Positions 43,418-53,336 of a stretch of DNA of 64,000 nt are shown piece after piece. The notes under the pieces are model-generated. The model made no database searches, was not told the DNA's origin, and saw only the letters and a list, made by a program, of their open reading frames with translations. Source of the DNA: Aquimarina aggregata (lineage in GTDB: Bacteria > Bacteroidota > Bacteroidia > Flavobacteriales > Flavobacteriaceae); NCBI RefSeq assembly GCF_001632745.1, contig NZ_LQRT01000005.1, positions 1 through 64,000 of the forward strand. The letters run 5' to 3'. Position numbers and translations under genes: made by a program. Position 1 is the stretch's first letter; each line of letters opens with the position of its first letter.

Positions 43418-46015
43418 ATGAAAAATAATGTAGATTATTTTAAACTCTTACTTTTTATTATTGTGATTTTTTTATCAGGATGCGGAATTGACTCCTCTGT
43501 ATCAGAAATTAACTTACAACAAAATTGGGATTTCAAAACATCAAAAGATACCCAATGGCATGCGGCAACCGTGCCAGGCACAGTGCATACAGACCTTATT
43601 GATCTCGGGATTATAAAAGACCCTTATTATCGTCTAAATGAACATGATTTACAATGGATCGATAAAGAAGATTGGGAGTACAAAACTAATTTTGAACTCT
43701 CTAAGACAGATCTGCGTAAGCAACATATATCATTAGACTTTTTAGGTTTAGATACGTATAGCAAAATATACCTTAATGATTCATTAGTAATGCAAACAGA
43801 TAATATGTTTAGAACCTATTCTGCAAGCATTAAACCCTTATTAAAAGTTGGTAGTAACAAATTGCATATCATTTTTGATTCCCCAATACAAAGAGGTATT
43901 CAAAAATATGATAGTCTAGGATATCAAATTCCTGTTTCTGATAATGATCTATCTAAAATAGGTAAAGTAACAGATGAAAAACAAGTTAGTATATACACAC
44001 GCAAAGCCGGATATCATTTTGGGTGGGATTGGGGTCCGAGATTAGTGACATCGGGTATTTGGAGACCAATAATTCTGAAAAGTTGGAATCATCACAAGAT
44101 CAACGATCTATTCATACAACAAAATAACATTGGTCAAAAAGCGCAGTTAACCGCGCAAATTGAAGTAGAAGCTGACAAGGATAATGATAATGCAATTGTT
44201 GCCTTGCACCTTAATCAAAGTCAACAACCTCTAAAAACTGTTGAATTAAAACTAAACAAAGGAATAAATCACTTAAAAATCCCTTTTGAAATTGACAACC
44301 CAAAGCTATGGTGGCCCAATGGCATGGGAGATCAGATTTTGTACACTATAGAAGCAAAGGTAACGGCAAATTCATATATGGATTCAAAATCGCATAGAAT
44401 TGGTTTAAGAACTATAGAATTGATCCGCGAAAAAGACAGTATTGGCGCCTCATTTTATTTTAAAGTAAATGGTCACCCAGTATTTATGAAAGGAGCAAAT
44501 TATATCCCTCAAGACGTTTTTTTAACCAGAGCTAAAAGCGAAAATTATAAGCATATTTTATCCTCTGCAAAAGAGGCTAATATGAATATGTTACGCGTTT
44601 GGGGAGGGGGCATCTATGAAAATGATGAGTTCTATGAACTCTGTGATGAAATGGGATTATTAGTTTGGCAAGATTTTATGTTTGCCTGTGCCATGTTTCC
44701 TGGTGATGCTTCGTTTTTGGAAAACGTAAAGCAAGAAGCTATTGATAATGTTAAACGATTAAGAAATCATACCTCTATTGCTCTTTGGTGTGGTAATAAT
44801 GAAATACTATCTGCATGGGAGAACTGGGGCTGGAAAAACAAGGTAATCGAGGAACAATCTCAAGAGGTTGCCAATACCATTTGGAACGCATATGATGATA
44901 TATTTCATAAAGTTCTTCCAGAAGTTGTAGATACGTACGATCCCTCTCGCACGTATTGGCCCTCATCTCCTGGAAGTGATTTTGGAGAAAAAGAATCTTT
45001 TGAAAAAGGTGATGCTCATTATTGGTTAGTTTGGTGGGGTAAACAACCTTTTGACAATTATAATACTGCAATCCCTCGTTTTATGTCAGAATATGGTTTT
45101 CAGTCTTTTCCCGAATTATCAACTGTAGAAAAATATACCTTGCCCGAAGATCACGATGTATATTCAGAAGTAATGAAATCACATCAAAGATCTAGTATTG
45201 GTAATGAAACCATTGAAGAATATATGCTAAGACATTACCAGAAACCCAAAGATTTTGCAAGTTTTTTATACGTGAGTCAGTTACTACAAGCCCATGGTAT
45301 AAAAGTGGGTATCGAAGCTCATAGAAGAAATAGAGATCGATGTATGGGAAGTCTTTATTGGCAAATTAACGACTGCTGGCCTGTGGCTTCCTGGTCAAGT
45401 ATCGATTATTACGGAAAATGGAAAGCGCTACATTATACTGCTAAAAAATCCTTTGAAAATATCTTGATTAGTTTCGAGAACAAAAAAGATAACTTAGATG
45501 TATTTGTAGTTTCTGATTCTTTAAAAAATATAAATGCACAATTAGAAATACGATTATTGGATTTTGATGGTAATGAATTAAAACAATGGCAAAAACAAGT
45601 TGTGATTGATCAAAACCAATCCAAAAAATATTTTGAGTTATTAAAAAACGAATTTATTAAAGAAGCTTCTCAAGATAATGTGTTCTTTCATGCGCAATTA
45701 ATAGCTAATGAAAAAACTATTGCTGAAAACACCTTTTATTTAAAACCCTATAAATCTCTTAATTTCCCGAAACCGGATTTAACATATTCAATTAGTGAAG
45801 ATGATAGCCATTTTATAGTATCCTTAGTAACCAAAAAAATAGCAAAAGACGTTTTTATTTCTTCAGGCTCTGACCAAAATTTTACAGATAATTATTTTGA
45901 TATGCTTCCGAATATGCAAAAAACGATAAGAATCAAAAAAACCAATGCAGAGACATTAAATACATTTAAGAAGAAATTAAAAGTAATAACGTTGTTTGAC
46001 AGTTATACAAACTAA
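43418..46015 (+). CDS. Glycoside hydrolase family 2 beta-mannosidase lipoprotein
   Basis: An 865-residue enzyme that removes terminal beta-mannose. Lipobox Cys22 gives membrane anchoring. Domains: a jelly roll (about 30-220), an Ig-like domain (about 225-335), a TIM barrel (about 340-680) with acid/base Glu462 (CGNNEIL) and nucleophile Glu558 (FMSEYGFQS), and C-terminal Ig-like regions. 'AGYHFGWDWGPRLVTSGIWRP' (in part) is typical of beta-mannosidases rather than beta-galactosidases. First of three same-strand lipoprotein genes. No SusCD pair is in the window. Confidence 0.93.
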   Translation: MKNNVDYFKLLLFIIVIFLSGCGIDSSVSEINLQQNWDFKTSKDTQWHAATVPGTVHTDLIDLGIIKDPYYRLNEHDLQWIDKEDWEYKTNFELSKTDLRKQHISLDFLGLDTYSKIYLNDSLVMQTDNMFRTYSASIKPLLKVGSNKLHIIFDSPIQRGIQKYDSLGYQIPVSDNDLSKIGKVTDEKQVSIYTRKAGYHFGWDWGPRLVTSGIWRPIILKSWNHHKINDLFIQQNNIGQKAQLTAQIEVEADKDNDNAIVALHLNQSQQPLKTVELKLNKGINHLKIPFEIDNPKLWWPNGMGDQILYTIEAKVTANSYMDSKSHRIGLRTIELIREKDSIGASFYFKVNGHPVFMKGANYIPQDVFLTRAKSENYKHILSSAKEANMNMLRVWGGGIYENDEFYELCDEMGLLVWQDFMFACAMFPGDASFLENVKQEAIDNVKRLRNHTSIALWCGNNEILSAWENWGWKNKVIEEQSQEVANTIWNAYDDIFHKVLPEVVDTYDPSRTYWPSSPGSDFGEKESFEKGDAHYWLVWWGKQPFDNYNTAIPRFMSEYGFQSFPELSTVEKYTLPEDHDVYSEVMKSHQRSSIGNETIEEYMLRHYQKPKDFASFLYVSQLLQAHGIKVGIEAHRRNRDRCMGSLYWQINDCWPVASWSSIDYYGKWKALHYTAKKSFENILISFENKKDNLDVFVVSDSLKNINAQLEIRLLDFDGNELKQWQKQVVIDQNQSKKYFELLKNEFIKEASQDNVFFHAQLIANEKTIAENTFYLKPYKSLNFPKPDLTYSISEDDSHFIVSLVTKKIAKDVFISSGSDQNFTDNYFDMLPNMQKTIRIKKTNAETLNTFKKKLKVITLFDSYTN

Positions 46016-46142
46016 TCATTATTTCATGCAAACTTATCTAAAACTTTATTCGTACTTCAATAAAGCATCAGAAGACAACTTTTTTTGTGTATTCACGTTT
46101 TCATACATTTACATTCTTTTAAAACCCTATTAAAAAACTACC

Positions 46143-47558
46143 GTGTATAAAGTATTATTGTTATTGGTTGTCGTTCTAATATTTTCATGCAGTAAGGACG
46201 ATCCAGAAGAAATAGAAATCATTGAAGAAAATCCAAATGAAGAAATTATAAACTGTGAAAAAGAAGATTTCCTATCTGGCAGTTTTAATAAGGTATTTAC
46301 CAATACACTAATCTCTGATCATTGTGATAATATCAAAAGAGAAAATCCTATACAAATTTTACAATATGATCAAGGTAATAATCGTATCAAAACCAATTAC
46401 AAAAGCCTAGACCAATTGCGTAAAAAAGGTAATGAAAATCAAAGTTGGTTTATGGTTCAGGGTAGTGAAGCGTCGACCATTGTTGAAATTCTTGATATAG
46501 ACATTACTAATGGTTGGATTTCTTTGGGCACGACTTACTTAGGCAAACCAAACTATATGATTGGCGCTTCTATAGAGTTATTTAACCCTTTTGTTAACTA
46601 TAGTATTATTAATAATCGTCCATTATTTGATCCCTACCCTACTTCGGTAAGTGAGGGTAATTTTAATTATATCCAACCCGGAGGGATTATAGAAAAATCA
46701 GACGGCTCTTACGTGTTACTAACTCCTGTCGTTTTTGGAGCTCATGATAAAAGAAGTATTTACTATGCTACCAGCACAAATTTAGAAGACTGGACATTCG
46801 AGAACAAAAAACTTCTGGGTACCGAAACTATTCCTTTTGCAAAAACAAGTGGTAATGTATTTTCTACAGACAATCCTTTAAAATTAGATGATGGAACATT
46901 TCTTGTACTATTAGGCGTTCAACAACCCAATGGAAATTATACATCTGCCTATATGATCATCGATGAAGATTTAACTATTATAAAACAACCAACTAAAATA
47001 ATGATCTCAGGGTGGAATGGTCCTGAACAGAATAGTTTTCCATTAGCAATTACAAAACATAATGACTCTTATAGAATACTGTTACACAGAAGGTTTCCTA
47101 ATTTAATAGATAGAGAAGTTCATGAACTTATTGTCACAGACTTATTTGATGCGTTAAATAATGGAGGATCTATAGTTTCTTCAACAATGATTCAAAAAGG
47201 AAGTACTAGTAGTGGTTATTTAAGAGGGAAAGCTGATGATGCTACCTATATAAAGTTTAATAATGAATTATATATATTATTAGCTGGTGAAGAAAGATCT
47301 TCATCATACTTAACTTCAAATAACAGACAATATGGATTAATGAGTCTTGAGAAAGGTATATGGAAAAATGATCGACGTAGTCCTATATTGGTTAACCCAG
47401 TAAATTTGTATAAAAAATACGCTACATATAATTGGGCATGGGATCATTTAGGAGCATTTATATCTCCAATACGGAAAAATGATAATTTATATATTTTTAT
47501 GGCTTTTGGAACTGATAATCCAGATTATTTCATCTCTGGAATTAAAATTCCTTTGTAA
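46143..47558 (+). CDS. Lipoprotein with five-bladed beta-propeller (glycosidase-like)
   Basis: A 471-residue lipoprotein. GTG start at 46143 gives a lipobox at Cys16 followed by Ser-Lys-Asp-Asp and an acidic run. After about residue 150 the sequence has repeated blade-like segments ('SIYYATSTNLEDWTF', 'SAYMIIDEDLTI', 'LGAFISPIRKNDNLYIF'), as in GH43/GH130-type five-bladed propellers. I could not place all catalytic acids, so activity is unproven. It lies 127 bases after the mannosidase; a role in the same glycan breakdown is likely. Confidence 0.7.
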   Translation: MYKVLLLLVVVLIFSCSKDDPEEIEIIEENPNEEIINCEKEDFLSGSFNKVFTNTLISDHCDNIKRENPIQILQYDQGNNRIKTNYKSLDQLRKKGNENQSWFMVQGSEASTIVEILDIDITNGWISLGTTYLGKPNYMIGASIELFNPFVNYSIINNRPLFDPYPTSVSEGNFNYIQPGGIIEKSDGSYVLLTPVVFGAHDKRSIYYATSTNLEDWTFENKKLLGTETIPFAKTSGNVFSTDNPLKLDDGTFLVLLGVQQPNGNYTSAYMIIDEDLTIIKQPTKIMISGWNGPEQNSFPLAITKHNDSYRILLHRRFPNLIDREVHELIVTDLFDALNNGGSIVSSTMIQKGSTSSGYLRGKADDATYIKFNNELYILLAGEERSSSYLTSNNRQYGLMSLEKGIWKNDRRSPILVNPVNLYKKYATYNWAWDHLGAFISPIRKNDNLYIFMAFGTDNPDYFISGIKIPL

Positions 47559-47688
47559 GAATAGCTATAATTAATAAGTACTATTAATTAAAAGCTAGAA
47601 ACTAATTTATCGTACGAATAACGTCGTATTACAAATAATACCATACTAAAGATTGTATTTTAGTATTTCAATAGCAACAATAAGCACT

Positions 47689-48693
47689 ATGACTTTTAAA
47701 GACACTCTACATTATAAATTCTTAAGTATGTCTATCTATTTAATTGTAGGTGTCGTCTCATTAGGTTCTTGTCAAAGTACTAAGGTTAACAATATTGTCA
47801 TTGATGAGCAAGCATTACTACAACACATAAAAGTTATTTCTCATGACTCTTTGGAAGGTCGATTTTTTTCGACACCGGGAAATTACAAAGCCCAAAAATA
47901 CATTAAGGAGCAATTTGCCTCTTTAAATATACCACCTGCCTTTAACGACGGATATATTCAACAATTTCCACATACCTTAAGTGGCAAATCAAGGCAAAGA
48001 ATATATCCCATTGCTAATGTAAAAGAAGATTATAGTAATGTGACAGATACTATTGTAAAAGGTGGTAATGTTGTGGCGATGCTTAAAGGCAGAACTAATA
48101 AAACCATCGTTATTACTGGGCATTTAGATCACTTAGGGATAAAAAATGGACAACTCTATAATGGTGCCGATGATGATGCCTCAGGAACCGCAGCGCTTTT
48201 TGCCATTGCTTCTTATTTTAAGACCAAACACATCCAACATAATTTAGTTTTCGCCGCTGTAGATGCCGAAGAAATTGGTTCACCTGGTTGTGCTTATTTA
48301 TTAGATAATTTCCCCTTAGACATAAAAAATATTGTACTAAATATCAATATGGATATGATCTCGCACAATGATTCTTCGCAATTATATGCATCTGGATTGT
48401 ATCACTACCCACAATTACAAAAACCTCTAGATGAGATCGTTTCATCTATAGATCTATTATATGGTCACGACGATCCCAATAATAAAGATGTACAAGATTG
48501 GACTTATTCTTCTGATCATAGAGAGTTTCATGAAAGAAAAATCCCGTTTATTTATTTTGGCGTAGAAGATCACAAAGATTATCACCAACCCACAGACACC
48601 TTTGAGAACATTAACCCTAAGTTTTATATCGAAGCTGTAAAACTAATTATACAAGCAATAGAAGGGTATGACACCTTCTTAATTGATAAATAA
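47689..48693 (+). CDS. M28-family zinc metallopeptidase lipoprotein
   Basis: A 334-residue aminopeptidase-like enzyme. Lipobox near Cys28 from the ATG at 47689; a TTG twelve codons earlier and an ATG further in (MSIYLIV) are alternatives. Zinc and catalytic residues: His in TGHLDHLG, Asp in GADDDASG, the Glu pair in DAEEIG, Asp in NMDMIS, and His in KDYHQPTDT, the full M28 set. Substrates would be peptides reaching the cell surface or periplasm. Confidence 0.9.
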   Translation: MTFKDTLHYKFLSMSIYLIVGVVSLGSCQSTKVNNIVIDEQALLQHIKVISHDSLEGRFFSTPGNYKAQKYIKEQFASLNIPPAFNDGYIQQFPHTLSGKSRQRIYPIANVKEDYSNVTDTIVKGGNVVAMLKGRTNKTIVITGHLDHLGIKNGQLYNGADDDASGTAALFAIASYFKTKHIQHNLVFAAVDAEEIGSPGCAYLLDNFPLDIKNIVLNINMDMISHNDSSQLYASGLYHYPQLQKPLDEIVSSIDLLYGHDDPNNKDVQDWTYSSDHREFHERKIPFIYFGVEDHKDYHQPTDTFENINPKFYIEAVKLIIQAIEGYDTFLIDK

Positions 48694-48759
48694 GTAATAT
48701 TAAAAAAAATCACTTAAAACAATAAAAACAAATCTTACATAATAAGATGCTGAAAAAAC

Positions 48760-49509
48760 CTATAATTCTTTTACATCTGCAGCAGGAATCCAACCAATTT
48801 TACCATCGGCAAGTTTTATTTTTTTCCAATTATTTACAGTTTCAAGTACTTGTATTTTTGTCCCTTCATGCAATTCAAAAACTTCTTCACTTCTAAGGTT
48901 TGGTTCACTTTTTATCGTTGTCTGTTGTGCAAATACAACTCCAAATTGATTGTTTTTAATCGCATTGTATTGCCTAAATGCAAACAAAACACCTATCAAA
49001 CCAATACACAAAACTAACCAAGAACCTATAAAAAATATTCGTTTTTTTGTAGATGTACGTGCTGTATAATACAAGATAAAAAGAAGTACAAATGCTATAA
49101 CAGAAAACACCGAGAACCAAGCCCAGCTATCAAAATCTAATGTATTGGTAAACGTATTAATAGTTCTAGAAATAACTCCTTCAGGAATTACATCTATAGC
49201 ATCAATAGTTGCGTTTTGCGCAAACTTAAGATTGTTTTTAATATCTGTATCATTTGGTGCCAGTTCTAACGCCTTTTCATAGTAATATACGCTTGGCCCT
49301 ATATTACTTAATTTATAATGTGCATTACCCAAATTATAATATAGTGATGCAGATTCTTTTCCTGCATCTATAATCGATTTGTAGGCATCAATTGCTTCTT
49401 GATATTTTTCTTGATTATATAATGAGTTTCCTCTTTGGAATGCTTCTTCATCCTGAGAAAAAACTGATGTAATCATCAAAAAAATAAGTAGTTCAACTAT
49501 TCTTTTCAC
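48760..49509 (-). CDS. batE: BatE, TPR and SH3-like membrane protein
   Basis: A 249-residue last protein of the Bat operon. Signal peptide, two to three TPR motifs (about 24-105), two TM helices (about 130-149 and 160-176), and a bacterial SH3 domain at the end ('KIQVLETVNNWKKIKLADG', 'IGWIPAADV'). GTG start at 49509. Follows batD by 12 bases. In Bacteroides the Bat proteins support aerotolerance and stress survival; the mechanism is unknown. Confidence 0.88.
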   Translation of the reverse strand: MKRIVELLIFLMITSVFSQDEEAFQRGNSLYNQEKYQEAIDAYKSIIDAGKESASLYYNLGNAHYKLSNIGPSVYYYEKALELAPNDTDIKNNLKFAQNATIDAIDVIPEGVISRTINTFTNTLDFDSWAWFSVFSVIAFVLLFILYYTARTSTKKRIFFIGSWLVLCIGLIGVLFAFRQYNAIKNNQFGVVFAQQTTIKSEPNLRSEEVFELHEGTKIQVLETVNNWKKIKLADGKIGWIPAADVKEL

Positions 49510-49521
49510 CGTTATACAATT

Positions 49522-51288
49522 TTATAATTGTTTATCTAGCGCTGCAATAACTCTAGATGCTTTATCGTAATCCTGTTGCATAGCAGAAGTTGAAGAAGGT
49601 GTATATCTTGCAAATTCACAACTCTCTAACAAAGCAACAAATTCTATCATTACTGTATCTTCAACCTCTTGTTCTTTTAATAATCGTTGTATACGATCCT
49701 TACTCATATCGCTAGTCTGGATATTAAGTTTTGCTTTTAGGTAGTTATGCAAAGCTCGTTCCATGGCGATATAAAATTCCTTTTGATCTCCTAAATTCTT
49801 TTTTGCTTCAGAAAGGTACTTACGAGCAAGTTTGTCTGCTTTACGCACTCTATTCCCGCTTACATCATTTAATCGCTCTTCTCTTTTCTTCCCGAAGAAT
49901 AAAAATAGTGGAATAGCTAGCAAAGGAGCGGTTAAAGACATCCAAAACCCAGTAGATTTAAAAAAGTGAGAGCGTTGTATTAACTGGAGGTTTGCATTAG
50001 ATTTTAAAAATCTAAATTGGCTGCCCGTTTGCGTTACTGCTTTTTTACCAGCACTTGATGGTGTTGATGATGCTACCGCATCTCCTCCATCCGGTCCTGT
50101 TTTAACATTAATTACAATTTCATCAGAAGTGATTCTTTTATAACTCTCTGTCTTAAGGTCAAAATATGAAAATGAAATTGAAGGTATTGGATATTTTCCT
50201 TTATACTGAGGAACCAGCGTATAATTATCTGATATATTTCCCCCCATACCACTAAGATTTGTTCGTACCCTCTCATTATGTTCTGGTTCATATTGTTCTA
50301 AACCAGTAGGTACACTAAGTTTTGGTAAATCAAACAATTTTAAGTTACCATTACCAGAAACTAAAACTTTGGCATCCAGAGATTCTGTTGCGTCGAGCTC
50401 TGTTTTGGTAGTTGTTACTTTAAAATCAAACGATCCTACAGCTCCAGAAAAATCGTCTGGTTTGCCTTGCTCTGGTAGTGATTTTACATTTATGGTTCTG
50501 TTACCTGCAGCTACAGTTTTATTAACCGTACTATAAAGTCTTCCTCCAAAAATATCTCTTCTCTTTGTTGGTACATCTACAGAAACCGTTAATGTGAGGG
50601 GTTCTATATTTAGTTTCCCTGTCTTTTGTGGATACAATACTGTTTTACGTAAGACTACAAATCGATATGGCTCACCATTATATTCGCCATTTTCGATCTT
50701 TAACTGTTTCATATCAATTGCCTGACTCCAAAAATCACTATACGTTGGGCTATCTAATTCTCTCCAGTTGCTTACACTTATTCGCGGACTTACATACAGC
50801 TTATAGACTACCGTTATAGCTTCATTTAAATATGGGTTTGCTTTTGAAACCTCTGCAACAAGGTGTAAGTTTTCGCTAGCTACAAAATCAGTGTTATTAC
50901 CGTCTTTTGGCTTATCAACTGCTCCAGTTACATTAACAGTTACTGGTAAAGTTTTATAGACTTGCCCTTTAATTTCTATTGTGGCCTGCTTGATTGTAAA
51001 CCTTCCTCTTTTGGTGGGCTCTAAAAAATAACTAAATGTTTTGGCATAAGAACGTTTTCCATTAATCCATGAATTACTAATAGATTGATTAGGGCCTCCT
51101 ACAACAGTAAAACCCGAAAAAGAAGGTGGAGTAAAATTATCTCCATCCTGATTCATTTCAAAATCTACACGTAATCTTTCATTTACACCCAGTTTCTTTT
51201 TACTCACTTTTGCCTCAAATTTAACCTGTGCAAAAGTTAGCTGTACTGAAGCTAGAAAAATGGTTAGAAAAATTAATTTTAGTTTCAT
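49522..51288 (-). CDS. batD: BatD, large periplasmic protein
   Basis: A 588-residue BatD. Signal peptide (to about 20), repeated Ig-like beta domains (about 21-410; 'LGVNERLRVDFEMNQDGDNF' begins the first), one TM helix (about 440-458) and a cytoplasmic helical end. It is predicted to work with the VWA proteins BatA/BatB and MoxR. Upstream lies a strong palindrome (51302-51334) in the gap after batC. Confidence 0.9.
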   Translation of the reverse strand: MKLKLIFLTIFLASVQLTFAQVKFEAKVSKKKLGVNERLRVDFEMNQDGDNFTPPSFSGFTVVGGPNQSISNSWINGKRSYAKTFSYFLEPTKRGRFTIKQATIEIKGQVYKTLPVTVNVTGAVDKPKDGNNTDFVASENLHLVAEVSKANPYLNEAITVVYKLYVSPRISVSNWRELDSPTYSDFWSQAIDMKQLKIENGEYNGEPYRFVVLRKTVLYPQKTGKLNIEPLTLTVSVDVPTKRRDIFGGRLYSTVNKTVAAGNRTINVKSLPEQGKPDDFSGAVGSFDFKVTTTKTELDATESLDAKVLVSGNGNLKLFDLPKLSVPTGLEQYEPEHNERVRTNLSGMGGNISDNYTLVPQYKGKYPIPSISFSYFDLKTESYKRITSDEIVINVKTGPDGGDAVASSTPSSAGKKAVTQTGSQFRFLKSNANLQLIQRSHFFKSTGFWMSLTAPLLAIPLFLFFGKKREERLNDVSGNRVRKADKLARKYLSEAKKNLGDQKEFYIAMERALHNYLKAKLNIQTSDMSKDRIQRLLKEQEVEDTVMIEFVALLESCEFARYTPSSTSAMQQDYDKASRVIAALDKQL

Positions 51289-51301
51289 TTTTATTTCATT
51301 T

Positions 51302-51334
51302 AGACCTTTGGGGTTTTAAAAACCCCAAAGGTCT
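51302..51334. repeat. Palindromic repeat between batC and batD
   Basis: AGACCTTTGGGGTTTT and its exact reverse complement, one base apart. It resembles the element at 53296-53324 in its GGTTTT/AAAACC core. As an RNA hairpin it could lower expression of downstream genes or shield mRNA ends. Confidence 0.75.
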
Positions 51335-51344
51335 CTACGGTTAA

Positions 51345-52223
51345 TTACCAGTCTTTTTCGGTCCTTGTTTTTGCTCCTTTTACTTTTTTAGCATTCATCT
51401 TATCCTGCACCTTCTTTTCTTCATTATTCATAGCTTCTAACAAGCTTTTTACTTGCTGAGGAGATAACTGCCCTTGCACCTGTTGTGGTTTTTGATTTTC
51501 AGGCTTTCCTTTATCCTTTTCTTCTTCTCCTTTATCCTTTTGATCATCTTTAGGCTTGCCATCTTCGTCTTTTTCTTTATCACCTTCGTTCTTTTGATCC
51601 TCGTCTTTATCGCCTTTGTCTTTTTGATCTTCTTTATTCTCTCCATCTTCACCCTTCTTATCTTCTTTATCGTCGCCTTCTTTCTTATCCTTATTGTCTT
51701 CGTTCTGATCCTTATTATCTTTATTTTGATCTTTGTTATCCTGGTCCTGGTCGTTTTGCTGTTCTTGTTGCTCTAGCATTTTCTTAGCCAATGCCAAATT
51801 ATAACGCGTTTCGTCATCTTTTGGATTGTTTCTAAGTGCATTTTTATACGCCTCTACGGCCTCTTTGTATTTTTTTTGTTCCATATAGGTATTCCCCTGA
51901 TTATGAAATGCCTTATGCTTTTCAGCCTTGCTAGCCGTGGTTACTTTTGAAGCTTCTGTATATCGTATTGTAGCTTCATCATATTTTTCTGAATTATAAT
52001 ACGCATTGGCTAAGTTATATTTTGCAGTAGGGTCTACAGGATTTTTTGCAATTGCTTTTCTATATTCACCTTCTGCCTTAGGAAAATTACCTTCTTTTAC
52101 CAACACATCGTTTCCTGTAGCTACAAACCTCTTTGCATCATTAGCTGCTTCTTCAAGAGTTTCTTCTTGAGAAAAGAGTATTCCAAATTGGAAACATAAT
52201 ATGAGTATTAAATAATGTCTCAT
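51345..52223 (-). CDS. batC: BatC, TPR protein with acidic/lysine-rich tail
   Basis: A 292-residue exported TPR protein. Signal peptide (to about 18), three TPR units (about 28-150: 'DPTAKYNLANAYYNSEKYDE', 'HNQGNTYMEQKKYKEAVEAY'), then a highly repetitive Asp/Lys/Glu/Gln stretch (about 155-250) and a short conserved end (LSPQQVKSLLEAMNNEEKKV). The low-complexity stretch may vary in length between strains. Starts 10 bases after batB. Confidence 0.88.
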   Translation of the reverse strand: MRHYLILILCFQFGILFSQEETLEEAANDAKRFVATGNDVLVKEGNFPKAEGEYRKAIAKNPVDPTAKYNLANAYYNSEKYDEATIRYTEASKVTTASKAEKHKAFHNQGNTYMEQKKYKEAVEAYKNALRNNPKDDETRYNLALAKKMLEQQEQQNDQDQDNKDQNKDNKDQNEDNKDKKEGDDKEDKKGEDGENKEDQKDKGDKDEDQKNEGDKEKDEDGKPKDDQKDKGEEEKDKGKPENQKPQQVQGQLSPQQVKSLLEAMNNEEKKVQDKMNAKKVKGAKTRTEKDW

Positions 52224-52233
52224 TTATTAATAG

Positions 52234-53268
52234 TTATTGCTCATTAAACAGGTTTAGTTTCTTTAGCCAAGATGTTTTTCTTTCTAATAAGAAAATATCT
52301 AAAAACAATAGTACTAATCCAATTCCAAGAAACCACTGAAACTGGTCTTTGAAATCTGCAAACTGCTTGGCTTCGAATTCTTTCTTATCCATGTTTTGCA
52401 AGATTTCTGTCACTTCTTCTACTACTTTATTTGTACTTCTACCATCAATGTATGTGCCATTTGCTTCGTTGGCGATTTCCTGTAAAGTTGTCGTATTTAA
52501 TTTTGTAATTACCGTCTCACCCTGACTATTTTTCTTGTAACTCTGTACAATTCCGTTACGTTTAATAGGTATCGGTCCACCTTTTTCTGATCCGACTCCT
52601 ATGGTAAATATTTTAATTCCTTCTTTAGACGCTTCTTCTGCTATTGCTTTTACATTACCTTCATGATCTTCTCCATCACTTACTATAAACAATACCCTAT
52701 TGGTTTGTTCTTCGTCGTTATAATATGTTTTGGCTAACTCGATTGCTTCATTTATTGCTGTTCCTTGAGAAGAAAGCATATCTGTATTCATGGATTGCAG
52801 AAACATTTTTCCAGAAGCATAATCGGTTGTAATGGGTAACTGCGGAAAAGCACTTGCTGCATAAGCTATAATCCCTATCCTATCACTAGCAAGGTTATTA
52901 ATGATTTGCGTAATTAATTGCTTAGATTTCTCTAGCCTATTAGGAGCAATATCTTCTGCAAGCATACTTTTAGAAACATCGATAGCAAAAACCACATCTA
53001 CCCCTTCACGTTTAACAGTTTCTAGTTTTGTTCCCACCTTAGGATTAACCAAAGCCAATACAAAGCATGCCAATGCTGCTCCAATCACAATAATTTTTAA
53101 AATAGATTTAAAAACAGATTGATTTGGACTTAGTTTTTTAAGTAATGCTGCATCCGCAAATTTTTTCTGAGTTGTCTTTTTCCAAACCAAAACACCTAAA
53201 AACAATAGGATTAGTATTGGAATAGACAGTAACAACCAGAAATATATTTTTTCTTCTAATAAGTACAT
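52234..53268 (-). CDS. batB: BatB, VWA-domain membrane protein
   Basis: A 344-residue protein with TM helices at about 8-28 and 57-75, a von Willebrand A domain with an intact MIDAS (DVSKSM, then Thr and Asp further on: 'SDGEDHEGN'), and a C-terminal TM helix (about 310-330). VWA proteins bind a metal ion and a protein partner, here probably within a MoxR-driven complex. Confidence 0.92.
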   Translation of the reverse strand: MYLLEEKIYFWLLLSIPILILLFLGVLVWKKTTQKKFADAALLKKLSPNQSVFKSILKIIVIGAALACFVLALVNPKVGTKLETVKREGVDVVFAIDVSKSMLAEDIAPNRLEKSKQLITQIINNLASDRIGIIAYAASAFPQLPITTDYASGKMFLQSMNTDMLSSQGTAINEAIELAKTYYNDEEQTNRVLFIVSDGEDHEGNVKAIAEEASKEGIKIFTIGVGSEKGGPIPIKRNGIVQSYKKNSQGETVITKLNTTTLQEIANEANGTYIDGRSTNKVVEEVTEILQNMDKKEFEAKQFADFKDQFQWFLGIGLVLLFLDIFLLERKTSWLKKLNLFNEQ

Positions 53269-53295
53269 ATTCTTTCTGAAAACTTATTTTTTCAA

Positions 53296-53324
53296 ACCCG
53301 AAAGGTTTTGAAAACCTTTTGGGT
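53296..53324. repeat. Palindromic repeat between batA and batB
   Basis: ACCCGAAAGGTTTT and AAAACCTTTTGGGT around one G, with a single G/T mismatch that pairs as wobble in RNA. Related in layout to the repeat at 51302-51334. Confidence 0.7.
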
Positions 53325-53336
53325 CTTATTATTCTA

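Noticed and set aside
51474..51776. 100-codon very hydrophobic plus-strand frame over batC
   Set aside because: It is the antisense reading of the Asp/Lys/Glu-rich BatC repeat region, which yields Phe/Leu/Ile/Val codons by composition.
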